In this document: positions 14,501-22,230 of the stretch, in pieces
How positions within the stretch are numbered: position 1 is the stretch's first letter
Layout: each line of letters starts with the position of its first letter
Source: Zeimonas sp044507525
Lineage (GTDB): Bacteria; Pseudomonadota; Gammaproteobacteria; Burkholderiales; Burkholderiaceae_E
Reading direction: 5' to 3'
Length of the DNA stretch: 29,356 nucleotides
NCBI GenBank assembly: GCA_044507525.1
Contig: JBIQJM010000029.1
Span: 1 to 29,356 of the forward strand
Notes under the pieces: model-generated
What the model was told of the DNA's origin: nothing
Database searches by the model: none
The model's input: only the letters and a program-made list of their open reading frames with translations
Translations under genes and position numbers: made by a program

Positions 14501-16036
14501 ATGCCGATCGATTATCTCAAGAAGATCCTGACCGCGAAGGTATACGACGTTGCCGAGGAATCACCCCTCGAGCTCGCCGACATCCTTTCCGATCGGCTGT
14601 CGAACCGCGTGCTGCTCAAGCGCGAGGACATGCAACCGGTGTTCTCGTTCAAGCTGCGCGGCGCCTACAACCGGATGGCGCGCCTGCCGGCGCAGACGCT
14701 CGCCCGCGGTGTCATCGCCGCCTCGGCCGGCAACCATGCGCAGGGCGTCGCCCTCTCGGCCCGCAAGCTCGGCTGCCGGGCGGTGATCGTGATGCCGGTC
14801 ACGACGCCGCACGTGAAGATCGACGCCGTGCGCGCGCTCGGCGGCGAGGTCGTGCTCAGCGGCGATTCGTACAGCGACGCCGCGAGCGCCGCGCTCGAGC
14901 TGCAGCAGCAGCACGGGCTCACTTTCGTGCATCCCTTCGACGACCCCGACGTGATCGCCGGCCAGGGCACGATCGGCATGGAGATCGTGCGGCAGCACCC
15001 GGGGCCGATCGAGGCGCTGTTCGTGCCGATCGGCGGCGGAGGCCTCGCCGCCGGCGTCGCCTGCTTCGTGAAGCAGGTGCGGCCCGAGATCCGCGTGATC
15101 GGCGTACAGACCGAGGATTCCGACGCGATGGCGAAGTCGCTCGCCGCCGGCGAGCGCATCGAGCTGCACGACGTCGGGCTCTTCTCCGACGGCACCGCGG
15201 TGAAGAAGGTGGGCAGCGAAACCTTCCGCCTGTGCCGCGACCTGATCGACGACGTCGTCGTCGTCGACACCGACGCGATCTGCGCCGCGATCAAGGACGT
15301 CTTCCAGGACACGCGCTCGATCCTCGAGCCGGCCGGCGCGCTGTCGGTGGCCGGACTGAAGGCCTGGGTCGCCCGCGAGGAGGTGCGCGACCAGACGCTC
15401 GTCGCGGTCGCGAGCGGCGCCAACATGAACTTCGATCGCCTGCGCTTCGTCTCCGAACGCGCGGAGATCGGCGAGAAACGCGAAGCGATCTTCGCGGTGA
15501 CGATTCCCGAGGAGCGCGGCAGCTTCCGTCGTTTCTGCTCGATCGTCGGGCCGCGCAGCGTCACCGAGTTCAACTACCGGATCGCCGACCCGAAGGAGGC
15601 GCACGTCTTCGTCGGCATCCAGACCTCGCGCGCCGACGAGGCGCGGGAGCTGGCAGGCGCGTTCAACGAGGCGGGCTTCCGCACCGTCGACCTCACCGAG
15701 GACGAGCTCGGCAAGATGCACCTGCGGCACATGGTCGGCGGCAACTCGCCGCTCGCCCGCAACGAACGGCTCTACAGCTTCGAGTTCCCCGAGCGGCCGG
15801 GCGCGTTGATGCGCTTCCTGTCGAGCATGAGTCCGAACTGGAACATCTCGCTGTTCCACTACCGCAACCACGGCGCCGACTACGGCCACATCCTGGTCGG
15901 CATGCAGGTGCCGGCACGCGACGACGAGAAGTTCTGCCGCTTTCTCGACACGCTCGGCTATCCGTACCGCGACGAATCGCGGCACCCCGGCTACCGGCTC
16001 TTCCTGGGCGCGCACGCCAACGGCGCAAACGGTTAA
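14501..16036 (+). CDS. ilvA: Threonine ammonia-lyase, biosynthetic (two ACT-like domains)
   Basis: Deaminates L-threonine to 2-oxobutanoate, the first committed step toward isoleucine. The 511-residue length matches the biosynthetic, isoleucine-inhibited enzyme (E. coli 514). The catalytic PLP domain spans about 1-320: SFKLRGAYN with the PLP lysine Lys51, SAGNHAQGVA, GDSYSDA, and the phosphate-binding PIGGGGLAAGVA. Two ACT-like regulatory domains follow, at about 325-405 (EIGEKREAIFAVTIPEERGSF) and 417-500 (ERLYSFEFPERPGALMRFL). The second one carries the FEFPERPGAL motif of the family. The start at 14501 is the only good one. It is divergent from the YqaA-type gene and 35 bases upstream of hemA, which probably has its own promoter. 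Confidence 0.96.
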   Translation: MPIDYLKKILTAKVYDVAEESPLELADILSDRLSNRVLLKREDMQPVFSFKLRGAYNRMARLPAQTLARGVIAASAGNHAQGVALSARKLGCRAVIVMPVTTPHVKIDAVRALGGEVVLSGDSYSDAASAALELQQQHGLTFVHPFDDPDVIAGQGTIGMEIVRQHPGPIEALFVPIGGGGLAAGVACFVKQVRPEIRVIGVQTEDSDAMAKSLAAGERIELHDVGLFSDGTAVKKVGSETFRLCRDLIDDVVVVDTDAICAAIKDVFQDTRSILEPAGALSVAGLKAWVAREEVRDQTLVAVASGANMNFDRLRFVSERAEIGEKREAIFAVTIPEERGSFRRFCSIVGPRSVTEFNYRIADPKEAHVFVGIQTSRADEARELAGAFNEAGFRTVDLTEDELGKMHLRHMVGGNSPLARNERLYSFEFPERPGALMRFLSSMSPNWNISLFHYRNHGADYGHILVGMQVPARDDEKFCRFLDTLGYPYRDESRHPGYRLFLGAHANGANG

Positions 16037-16040
16037 TCGG

Positions 16041-16068
16041 CGGCTGAAAGTCGGTTAAAATTCAGCCG
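16041..16068 (+). promoter_or_regulatory. Perfect 8-bp inverted repeat ending three bases before the hemA ATG
   Basis: CGGCTGAA (16041-16048) pairs with TTCAGCCG (16061-16068) around a 12-base loop. It lies just after the ilvA stop and ends three bases before the hemA start. It could be a weak terminator for ilvA, an operator for hemA, or, if transcribed from upstream, a stem that hides the hemA start region. CGGTTA also occurs three times here (16030, 16052, 16067). Confidence 0.6.
16056..16061 (+). promoter_or_regulatory. Candidate -10 box of hemA
   Basis: TAAAAT begins 16 bases before the hemA ATG, in an otherwise GC-rich sequence, and sits in the loop and right arm of the inverted repeat. 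A transcript would start only a few bases before the ATG. The -35 region (about 16033-16038, TTAATC) is a weak match. Confidence 0.4.
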
Positions 16069-16071
16069 GTT

Positions 16072-17394
16072 ATGGAACTGCTGACGCTCGGACTGAACCA
16101 CCGGACCGCGCCGCTGCGCCTGCGCGAACAGGTGTCGTTCCCGGGCGAGGCGCTGCGCGCGGCGCTGGCCGACCTGCGGGCGCGGCTGTACCCGGTCGCG
16201 CCCGAGTCGGCCATCCTGTCCACCTGCAACCGCACCGAGATCTACTGCGCCACCGCCGAGCCGGCGCATGCGCGCGCCGAGATCGCCGGCTGGCTCGATC
16301 GCCGCCACGGCGGCGCCGAGGCGCTGCAGTCCCATCTGTACGCGTTGCCGAACAACGAGGCGGTGCGCCACGCCTTCCGCGTCGCGTCGGGCCTCGACTC
16401 GATGGTGCTCGGCGAACCGCAGATCCTCGGGCAGATGAAGGAGGCGATGCGCGTCGCGCACGGCGAGGGCTCGCTCGGCTCCAATCTCCACCAGCTGTTC
16501 CAGCGCTCCTTCGCGGTCGCGAAGGAAGTGCGCAGCACCACGGAGATCGGCTCGCAGTCGGTGTCGATGGCGGCGGCCGCGGTGCGGCTGGCGCGCCGCA
16601 TCTTCGAGGACCTGCACGAAACGCAGGTGCTCTTCGTCGGCGCCGGCGAGATGATCGAGCTCGCGGCGACGCACTTCGCCGCGCAGCACCCGAAACGCAT
16701 CGTCGTCGCCAACCGCACGATCGATCGCGCCAATCGGCTGGCGCAGCGCTTCGGCGCCGACGCGCTGCGGCTCGCCGAGTTGAGCGACCGCCTCGACGAA
16801 TTCGACATCGTCGTCTCGTGCACGGCCAGCTCGCTGCCGATCATCGGCCTCGGCATGGTCGAGCGCGCGACGCGTGCGCGGCGTCGCCGCCCGATCTTCA
16901 TGGTCGACCTCGCCGTCCCGCGCGACATCGAACCCGAGGTCGCGCGGCTCGACGACGTCTTCCTCTACACCATCGACGACCTCGGCCGGCAGGTCGCCTC
17001 GGGGCAGGAGAACCGACGCGCGGCGGTCGCCCAGGCCGAAGCGATCATCGAGACCCGCGTCGACGCGTTCATGCAGTGGATGCGCGCACGCGAGGCGGTG
17101 CCCGCAATCCGCACGCTGCACGCGCGCGGCGAATCGCTCAAGCGCGCCGAGCTCGAACGCGCGCGACGCGCGCTCGCCGCCGGCGAGAACGCCGAGCAGG
17201 TGCTGGAGTCGCTCGCGCATGCGCTCACCAGCAAGTTCCTGCACGGACCGACCTCGCTGCTGCACGGACCGGCGTCGCAGCGCGAGCTGCTGCTGCCGCT
17301 GGTCGAGCAGCTTCTGCCCGAGCGCGTCGCCGCCGCGGAGCGCGCGCCGCTCGCACCCGACGCCGCGGCGGACGGCAACGCCGAACGCGAATGA
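16072..17394 (+). CDS. hemA: Glutamyl-tRNA reductase
   Basis: Reduces glutamyl-tRNA(Glu) to glutamate-1-semialdehyde with NADPH, the first step of the C5 route to tetrapyrroles. The 440-residue protein shows the N-terminal LGLNHRTAPLRLREQ, the nucleophile Cys52 in LSTCNRTEIY, GLDSMVLGEPQILGQMKEA, the NADPH-domain motif FVGAGEMIELAATHF, VANRTIDRA, and DLAVPRDIEPEV. The C-terminal dimerisation helix (about 315-415) is present, followed by an Ala/Glu-rich tail. Presence of this gene shows that the organism makes haem from glutamate, not by ALA synthase. No clear ribosome site precedes the ATG. Its TGA overlaps the prfA ATG, so hemA, prfA and prmC form a coupled unit, as in many beta- and gammaproteobacteria. 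Confidence 0.97.
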   Translation: MELLTLGLNHRTAPLRLREQVSFPGEALRAALADLRARLYPVAPESAILSTCNRTEIYCATAEPAHARAEIAGWLDRRHGGAEALQSHLYALPNNEAVRHAFRVASGLDSMVLGEPQILGQMKEAMRVAHGEGSLGSNLHQLFQRSFAVAKEVRSTTEIGSQSVSMAAAAVRLARRIFEDLHETQVLFVGAGEMIELAATHFAAQHPKRIVVANRTIDRANRLAQRFGADALRLAELSDRLDEFDIVVSCTASSLPIIGLGMVERATRARRRRPIFMVDLAVPRDIEPEVARLDDVFLYTIDDLGRQVASGQENRRAAVAQAEAIIETRVDAFMQWMRAREAVPAIRTLHARGESLKRAELERARRALAAGENAEQVLESLAHALTSKFLHGPTSLLHGPASQRELLLPLVEQLLPERVAAAERAPLAPDAAADGNAERE

Positions 17395-18476
17395 ATGCGT
17401 CGATGCAGGCGAAGCTCGAGAACCTCGAGCGGCGCCTGGCCGAAGTGAACCTGATGCTCTCGAGCGAGGACGCCGCGCGCGACCTCGACGCCTTCCGCAG
17501 CGCCGGACGCGAGCACGCCGAACTGTCGGAGATCGTCGAGTGCTTCCACGAGTGGAAGCAGGCGGAGGCCGATCGTGAGACGGCCGAGCAGATGCGCGCC
17601 GACCCCGAGCTGCGCGCTTTCGCCGACGAGGAGGCGGCCGCCGCCACCGCGCGCGCGCAGGCACAGGCGCTGCGGCTGCAGAAGCTGCTGCTGCCGCGCG
17701 ACCCCGACGACGACCGCAACGTCTTCGTCGAGATCCGCGCCGGCACCGGCGGCGAGGAGTCGGCGCTGTTCGCCGCAGACCTGCTGCGCATGTACCTGCG
17801 CTTCGCCGAGCGCAACCGCTGGCAGGCCGAGATCATCTCGTCGCACGAATCCGATCTCGGCGGCTACAAGGAGGTGATCGTGCGCATCGCCGGCGCCGGG
17901 GCGTACTCGCGGCTGAAATTCGAATCGGGCGGGCACCGCGTGCAACGCGTGCCCGAGACCGAAGCGCAGGGGCGCATCCACACGTCGGCCTGCACGGTCG
18001 CAGTGCTGCCCGAGGCCGACGAACTCGGCGAGATCGACATCGACCCCGACGAGATCCGCGTCGACGTGTTCCGGGCATCGGGCGCAGGCGGCCAGCACGT
18101 GAACAAGACCGAGTCGGCGGTGCGCATCACGCACCTGCCCAGCGGCATCGTCGTCGAATGCCAGGACGACCGCTCGCAGCACCGCAACCGCGATCGCGCG
18201 ATGAAGGTGCTCGCCGCGCGGCTGAAGGACCGGCGCGCGAGCGAGGCGCAGGCGCGCGAGGCGGCACAGCGCAAGTCGCTGGTCGGCTCGGGCGACCGCT
18301 CCGAGCGCATCCGCACCTACAACTTCCCGCAGGGCCGCGTCACCGACCACCGCATCAACCTCACGCTGTATCGGCTGCAGCAGGTGATGGACGGCGACCT
18401 CGACGAACTGCTCGACGCGCTGTCGGCCGAACACCAGGCGCGGCTGCTCGCCGAGCTCGGCGAAGACGCCGCGTGA
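17391..18476 (+). CDS. prfA: Peptide chain release factor 1
   Basis: RF1 ends translation at UAA and UAG. The ATG at 17391 overlaps the hemA stop as ATGA and gives 361 residues, the usual size; an internal ATG at 17403 would remove four residues. The N-terminal coiled coil (about 5-95) is followed by FVEIRAGTGGEESALFAADLLRMY, the stop-codon recognition region GHRVQRVPETEAQGRIHTSA, and the GGQ loop GAGGQHVNKTESAVRITH whose glutamine is methylated by PrmC. The C-terminal DRSERIRTYNFPQGRVTDHRINLTLY is standard. The adjacent prmC gene encodes the enzyme for this GGQ methylation. The recognition tripeptide reads PET, a variant that also occurs in other bacterial RF1 proteins, not a defect. Confidence 0.97.
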   Translation: MNASMQAKLENLERRLAEVNLMLSSEDAARDLDAFRSAGREHAELSEIVECFHEWKQAEADRETAEQMRADPELRAFADEEAAAATARAQAQALRLQKLLLPRDPDDDRNVFVEIRAGTGGEESALFAADLLRMYLRFAERNRWQAEIISSHESDLGGYKEVIVRIAGAGAYSRLKFESGGHRVQRVPETEAQGRIHTSACTVAVLPEADELGEIDIDPDEIRVDVFRASGAGGQHVNKTESAVRITHLPSGIVVECQDDRSQHRNRDRAMKVLAARLKDRRASEAQAREAAQRKSLVGSGDRSERIRTYNFPQGRVTDHRINLTLYRLQQVMDGDLDELLDALSAEHQARLLAELGEDAA

Positions 18477-19318
18477 GCGGCGCCGCCATCCGCAACTGGG
18501 AGCGGCTCGTCCGCGAGAGCGGCCTGTCCCGGCTCGAGGCGCGGGTCCTGCTCGAGGCGGCGAGCGGACGACGCCGCGAATGGCTGATCGCCCACGGCGA
18601 CGAAGCGGCCGACGTCGATGCGGCCGCGGCCTTCGAGGCACTCGCCGCCCGCAGGCTCGCCGGCGAGCCGATCGCCTATCTCGTGGGTGCGCGCGAGTTC
18701 GCCGGACGCCGCTTCGCGACGACGCCCGCGGTGCTGATCCCCCGGCCCGAAACCGAGTTGCTCGTCGCCTTCGCGCTCGATCGCGCCCGCATCGGTGCAT
18801 CGGTGCTCGACCTCGGCACCGGCAGCGCGGCGATCGCCGTGACGCTCGCCTGCGAGCGCGAAGACCTGCGCGTCGTCGCGACCGATCGCAGCGAGGCGGC
18901 GATCGCGCTCGCGAGGCACAACGCGGCCGCGCTGTGTCCGCAGGCGCTCGACGAAGGACGGCTGAGCCTGCGCGTCGGCCACTGGTGGCATCCGATCGCC
19001 GCGGACGAGCGCTTCGACGTCGTCGTGTCGAACCCCCCGTACGTGGCCGACGAGGATCCGCACCTTCGCGAAGGCGACCTGCGCTTCGAGCCGCGCGCCG
19101 CCCTCGCCTCCGGTGCCGACGGCCTGGACGCCCTGCGCGAGATCATCGGCGGTGCAGCCGCGCACGTCGCGCCGGACGGATGGATCGTCGTCGAGCACGG
19201 GCACGAGCAGGGCGAGGCGGTGCGCGCGCTCTTCGTCGCGAACGGCTGGCAGGACGTCGCCACCCGCCCCGACGCGGCCGGCTCGGACCGGATCACCTGC
19301 GCCCGACCCTTCCTATAG
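18473..19318 (+). CDS. prmC: Release factor glutamine methyltransferase
   Basis: Methylates the GGQ glutamine of RF1 and RF2 with S-adenosylmethionine, raising peptide-release efficiency. The GTG at 18473 overlaps the prfA stop (GTGA). The 281-residue product has an N-terminal helical domain (about 1-75) that docks the release factor, PIAYLVGAREFAGRRF, LIPRPETELLV, SAM-binding VLDLGTGSAAIAVTLA, and the substrate-amide motif VVVSNPPYVADED. The end is DRITCARPFL. All key motifs are intact. The 4-base overlap makes coupled translation with prfA likely, which fits their shared function. Confidence 0.95.
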   Translation: MSGAAIRNWERLVRESGLSRLEARVLLEAASGRRREWLIAHGDEAADVDAAAAFEALAARRLAGEPIAYLVGAREFAGRRFATTPAVLIPRPETELLVAFALDRARIGASVLDLGTGSAAIAVTLACEREDLRVVATDRSEAAIALARHNAAALCPQALDEGRLSLRVGHWWHPIAADERFDVVVSNPPYVADEDPHLREGDLRFEPRAALASGADGLDALREIIGGAAAHVAPDGWIVVEHGHEQGEAVRALFVANGWQDVATRPDAAGSDRITCARPFL

Positions 19319-19321
19319 AAT
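19314..19321 (+). promoter_or_regulatory. Candidate -10 region for grxD
   Basis: TATAGAAT at the prmC stop contains two overlapping -10-like hexamers (TATAGA and TAGAAT), the best AT-rich site in the 87-base gap before grxD. No convincing -35 is visible. If used, the leader would be about 75-80 bases. Confidence 0.35.
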
Positions 19322-19363
19322 GGGCGGCTGTACCGTGGTTCCGGCGGGCGAACGGCGCGCGAC

Positions 19364-19389
19364 CGAATCACGCAAGCGAATCACGCAAC
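19364..19389. repeat. Two tandem 13-base repeats before grxD
   Basis: CGAATCACGCAAG at 19364-19376 is followed at once by CGAATCACGCAAC. The pair lies 17 bases before the grxD start, in its probable leader. It could be chance duplication or a binding site for a dimer; nothing else supports a role. Confidence 0.75.
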
Positions 19390-19405
19390 CGAGGCGGAGT
19401 GCCCC

Positions 19406-19726
19406 ATGGAAGCCAAAGCATTCATCGAGAAGACCGTCACCGAGAACCCGATCGTCCTCTTCATGAAGGGCACGGCGCAGTTCCCGCAATGCGGCTTCTC
19501 CGGGCGTGCGATCCAGATCCTGAAGGCCTGCGGCGTGAAGAACCTCGTCACCGTCAACGTGCTCGACGACGACGAAGTGCGCCAGGCCATCAAGGAATAC
19601 TCGAACTGGCCGACGATCCCGCAGCTGTACGTCGGCGGCGAGTTCATCGGCGGCGCCGACATCCTCACCGAGATGTACGAGTCGGGCGAGCTGCAGAAGG
19701 TCATCCCGCAGGAAGCGCAGGCCTGA
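19406..19726 (+). CDS. grxD: Monothiol glutaredoxin, CGFS type
   Basis: A 106-residue monothiol glutaredoxin. The active site is FPQCGFSG with Cys29; the CGFS class holds a [2Fe-2S] cluster between two monomers with glutathione and passes it on to target proteins, often with BolA partners. VLFMKGTAQ, the cis-proline segment WPTIPQLYVGGEFIGGADI and the C-terminal helix are all standard. ATG at 19406 gives the normal length of the family. In Burkholderiales this gene often follows prmC. An own promoter at the prmC end is possible. The product acts in the cytoplasm. Confidence 0.96.
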   Translation: MEAKAFIEKTVTENPIVLFMKGTAQFPQCGFSGRAIQILKACGVKNLVTVNVLDDDEVRQAIKEYSNWPTIPQLYVGGEFIGGADILTEMYESGELQKVIPQEAQA

Positions 19727-19766
19727 TCGCCTTCCCGTCGACGAACCGCCTGCCCGGAGCCCGGCC

Positions 19767-20192
19767 GTGAAACTGCTCGTCGCGATCGACGGATCGGAGA
19801 ACTCGCTGCGGGCCGCCCGCTTCGCCGCGTCGCTGCTCGAGCAGCTGCGCGATCCGGGCACGATCACGCTGATCAGCGTCCACGACGACGTCGCGTTGCG
19901 CAACGCGCGACGCTTCGTCGGCAAGCAGGTCGTCGACGAGTACCTGCGCGACCTCTCCGAGCAGGATCTCGCGGGCGCGCGCCAGCTGCTCGAGGAACTG
20001 CAGATCCCGCACGACCACCTCATCCGCACCGGCGCCATCGCCGACGAGATCTCCCAGGCGGCCGACCCCGACCAATACGCGATGGTCGTGCTCGGCTCGA
20101 AGGGCCGCACCGGCCTTCGCGACCTGCTGATCGGCTCGGTCGCGCGGCGCGTGAGCGAGATCTCGCGCATCCCGGTGGTGCTGGTCAAATGA
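19767..20192 (+). CDS. Universal stress protein (UspA family)
   Basis: The GTG at 19767 follows CGGAG by seven bases and gives 141 residues. The sequence starts with LLVAIDGSENSLRAAR, with the conserved Asp near the first strand, and ends with the nucleotide-binding motif GSKGRTGLRDLLIGSVA (G-x2-G-x9-GS), followed by IPVVLVK. The motif marks the ATP-binding subclass. These proteins help survival under starvation or redox stress, with no single biochemical role. It is 40 bases from grxD on the same strand and may be transcribed with it. Confidence 0.93.
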   Translation: MKLLVAIDGSENSLRAARFAASLLEQLRDPGTITLISVHDDVALRNARRFVGKQVVDEYLRDLSEQDLAGARQLLEELQIPHDHLIRTGAIADEISQAADPDQYAMVVLGSKGRTGLRDLLIGSVARRVSEISRIPVVLVK

Positions 20193-20232
20193 GAAACGGT
20201 CGGCGCAACGCGGCCGATCCGAAGAAGAACGA

Positions 20233-20583
20233 ATGCTCTCGCTGATCGTCTCCTGGCTCGTCAACGCGGTCAGCCTCCTCGCACTGGCCTGGCTGATCCC
20301 CGCGGTCGAGGTGCGCAGCTTCGGTGCCGCGCTCCTCGCCGCGCTGGTGCTGTCGCTGCTGAACACGCTGATCCGCCCGGTGCTCTTCATCCTCACGCTG
20401 CCGGCGACCGTGCTCACGCTGGGGCTGTTCATCTTCGTGATCAACGGCTTCCTCTTCTGGCTCGCCGGGAACTTCTTCGACGGCTTCTCGGTGCGCAGCT
20501 TCTGGTGGGCAGTGCTCGCCGCCTTCGTCTACAGCCTGATCAGCTGGGCGATCAGCGCCCTGCTGCCGACGACGCGCGCGTAG
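20233..20583 (+). CDS. Small four-helix membrane protein (phage holin family 4_2 / YvlD-like)
   Basis: 116 residues with four membrane helices: LIVSWLVNAVSLLALAWLI (3-21), a second near 30-45, LFILTLPATVLTLGLFIFVINGFLFWLAG and FWWAVLAAFVYSLISWAISALL. The motif LLNTLIRPVLFILTLPATVLTLGLF is typical of the family named after mycobacteriophage D29 gp11 but widespread in bacterial chromosomes with no phage link. Function in bacteria is unknown; YvlD-type members are thought to act in the envelope. ATG at 20233. Its last 32 bases overlap the end of the lipoprotein gene on the other strand, so the two transcripts are antisense to each other at their 3' ends. Confidence 0.9.
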   Translation: MLSLIVSWLVNAVSLLALAWLIPAVEVRSFGAALLAALVLSLLNTLIRPVLFILTLPATVLTLGLFIFVINGFLFWLAGNFFDGFSVRSFWWAVLAAFVYSLISWAISALLPTTRA

Positions 20584-21265
20584 TCGAAGCTGCCGCGGGC
20601 GCACTGCCGGCCGAAGCCGGCGCCGACCGGCCGGCGAGCGCCGCTTCGGCCACCCACTGCACCGACGCGTCGAGCAGCCGCGTCACCGCGACCTCGAAGG
20701 CCTGCGCCGCGCCTTCGGCGGATTCGGTCTTCAGCGGCTCCTCCTCGCGGAAGCGTCGCGTGTCGATCGTCCGCCGCGACGAACGATCGACGATGCGCAC
20801 CAGCATCACGATGCGCGCGACACCAGGCGGCACCGCAACGTCGTGCAGCATCTCCTCGAGCTGCAGTTCGACCAGCCAGCTGCCCTGCACGACGCCGGAG
20901 ATCGGCGACACGTCGCGGAAGACGCCGGTTCCCGCGAGCCGGCGAACGAACAGCCTTCCCACCTGCTCCGCGGGCCGTTCGCTCCAGCCGGAGAAGCGGT
21001 AGTACGCCAGCGCGCCGGGGCTGCGGCTGTAGACCATCGAGCTCACGTCGTAGAAGGCGCTCGCGGCCGACCACGAAACCAGCGCGACCCGATCGATCGG
21101 CGCGCGCTGCAGCGGCTTCTGCTCGCCGAGATCGCGCAACTCGTAGCTCAGCTGCGCGGGTGTCTCGTTGCCGATGCTCACGCATCCCGACGCGAAGGCG
21201 AGCGGGCCCGTACAGCAGGCGGCACGCAGGACCAGGCGCCTGGTCGAGAAGGCGGCGAAGCTCAT
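20552..21265 (-). CDS. ABC-type transport auxiliary lipoprotein (PqiC-like)
   Basis: The last gene of the MCE-type operon. The ATG at 21265 overlaps the mlaD-like stop (ATGA). The 237-residue precursor has twin arginines and a lipobox LAFASGC with Cys28, so it should be a lipoprotein of the outer membrane or periplasm. The mature part matches the auxiliary lipoprotein family (PF03886, PqiC type) with YELRDLG near the start, YYRFSGWSERPAEQVGRLFVRRLAGTGVF, and a middle LVELQLEEMLHD. PqiC partners complete the path of lipid transport at the outer membrane. The C-terminal 25 residues are a low-complexity Ala/Ser tail that overlaps the holin-like gene. Partner specificity is inferred from neighbours. 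Confidence 0.88.
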   Translation of the reverse strand: MSFAAFSTRRLVLRAACCTGPLAFASGCVSIGNETPAQLSYELRDLGEQKPLQRAPIDRVALVSWSAASAFYDVSSMVYSRSPGALAYYRFSGWSERPAEQVGRLFVRRLAGTGVFRDVSPISGVVQGSWLVELQLEEMLHDVAVPPGVARIVMLVRIVDRSSRRTIDTRRFREEEPLKTESAEGAAQAFEVAVTRLLDASVQWVAEAALAGRSAPASAGSAPAAASTTRASSAAGR

Positions 21266-22230
21266 GGCATCTGCTCGCCCGGGCCGAGCTGCTGCGGCGA
21301 AGGACCGAGCAGCGCCGCGCGCGGATCGCGCAGCCGTTCGGCCGCGCGCGCCAGCTGCTCGGCGCCGCGGCGCAGGTCGCGGGCGGTCGCCTGCAGCTCG
21401 AGCGCCCCGGCATCGGCAGTGGACGCGACGCCGGCGGCCATCTCGCCCGTCGCCTTCTCGAGAGCACGCGCCGAGCGGGTGATCGCCTCGAGCGCGGCCT
21501 GGCCCTGCTGCACGAAGGGCCCGAGCCGGCGCACGGCGGCCGTGCCCTCGTCGGTGAAGCCCGCCAGCGAAACGGCGATCTGCCGGCTCGCCTCCCGGAT
21601 CGACGAAGCGGTGTCGACGACGCTTTCGACGGCGCTGTCGACGTGCGCGAGTCGCGCGTCGATCCCCTCGGCGAGCTCGCGCACCGCCACGACCGCGCCG
21701 ATCAGCTGCTCGCGGTTCCTGGCGTCGAGCAGCTGCTGCACGTTGTCGAGCGCCGCTTCGCCGCTCACGGCGAGCCGGCTCATCGCACCGGCGATCTGCG
21801 CGAGATCGGAAGTGCCCTCCGGAATGACCGGGTAGCGCTCGCCTTCGGCGACGAGGACGAGCTCGGGCCCCGGCGTGCCGGGCGTGTCGAGATCGATGCG
21901 GGCGATGCCGGTGACGAGGTTGCGGCCGACGACCGCACGGGTGTTCACGCTGACCGGCGTCTCGCGGTCGACGCGCACGACCACGTCGACGCGGTTGATG
22001 TTGTCGCGCGAGATCGAGTATTCCTGCACGCGTCCGACCTTCACGCCGCGCATGTTGACGTCGCTGCCGATCTGCATGCCCTCGAGCGACTGCTGCTCGA
22101 AATGGATGGTGTAGTAGCGGAAGTTGTCGGCCGAGCCGACTCCGGCGAGCCAGACGTATCCGAACACGGTGGCGGCGATCAGCGCGAGGACGATCACGCC
22201 GACGAAGGTGTAGCGGGATTCAGGCTCCAT
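21262..22230 (-). CDS. mlaD: MlaD/MCE-domain substrate-binding protein
   Basis: The ATG at 22230 overlaps the ATPase gene by 11 bases. The 322-residue protein has one N-terminal membrane helix (YTFVGVIVLALIAATVFGYVWL, about 6-27), then an MCE domain (about 38-115: GMQIGSDVNMRGVKVGRVQEYSI, NTRAVVGRNLVTGIARIDL), and a long helical C-terminal part (about 140-310) with heptad-like Ala/Leu patterns. MCE proteins form hexameric rings that carry phospholipids between membranes. The extended helical tail is longer than in E. coli MlaD (183 residues) and resembles the longer form in MlaD/PqiB/Mce-type proteins that may span more of the periplasm. The symbol is by family; orthology with MlaD of the canonical mlaFEDCB operon is not implied. 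Confidence 0.88.
   Translation of the reverse strand: MEPESRYTFVGVIVLALIAATVFGYVWLAGVGSADNFRYYTIHFEQQSLEGMQIGSDVNMRGVKVGRVQEYSISRDNINRVDVVVRVDRETPVSVNTRAVVGRNLVTGIARIDLDTPGTPGPELVLVAEGERYPVIPEGTSDLAQIAGAMSRLAVSGEAALDNVQQLLDARNREQLIGAVVAVRELAEGIDARLAHVDSAVESVVDTASSIREASRQIAVSLAGFTDEGTAAVRRLGPFVQQGQAALEAITRSARALEKATGEMAAGVASTADAGALELQATARDLRRGAEQLARAAERLRDPRAALLGPSPQQLGPGEQMP

Noticed and set aside
17941..17990. PET in place of PAT/PVT in the RF1 codon-recognition tripeptide
   Set aside because: This variant is known in other bacterial RF1 proteins, so it is not a sign of altered stop-codon use.
20233..20583. Phage remnant suggested by the holin-family name
   Set aside because: No other phage gene is near, and this family is common in bacterial chromosomes.
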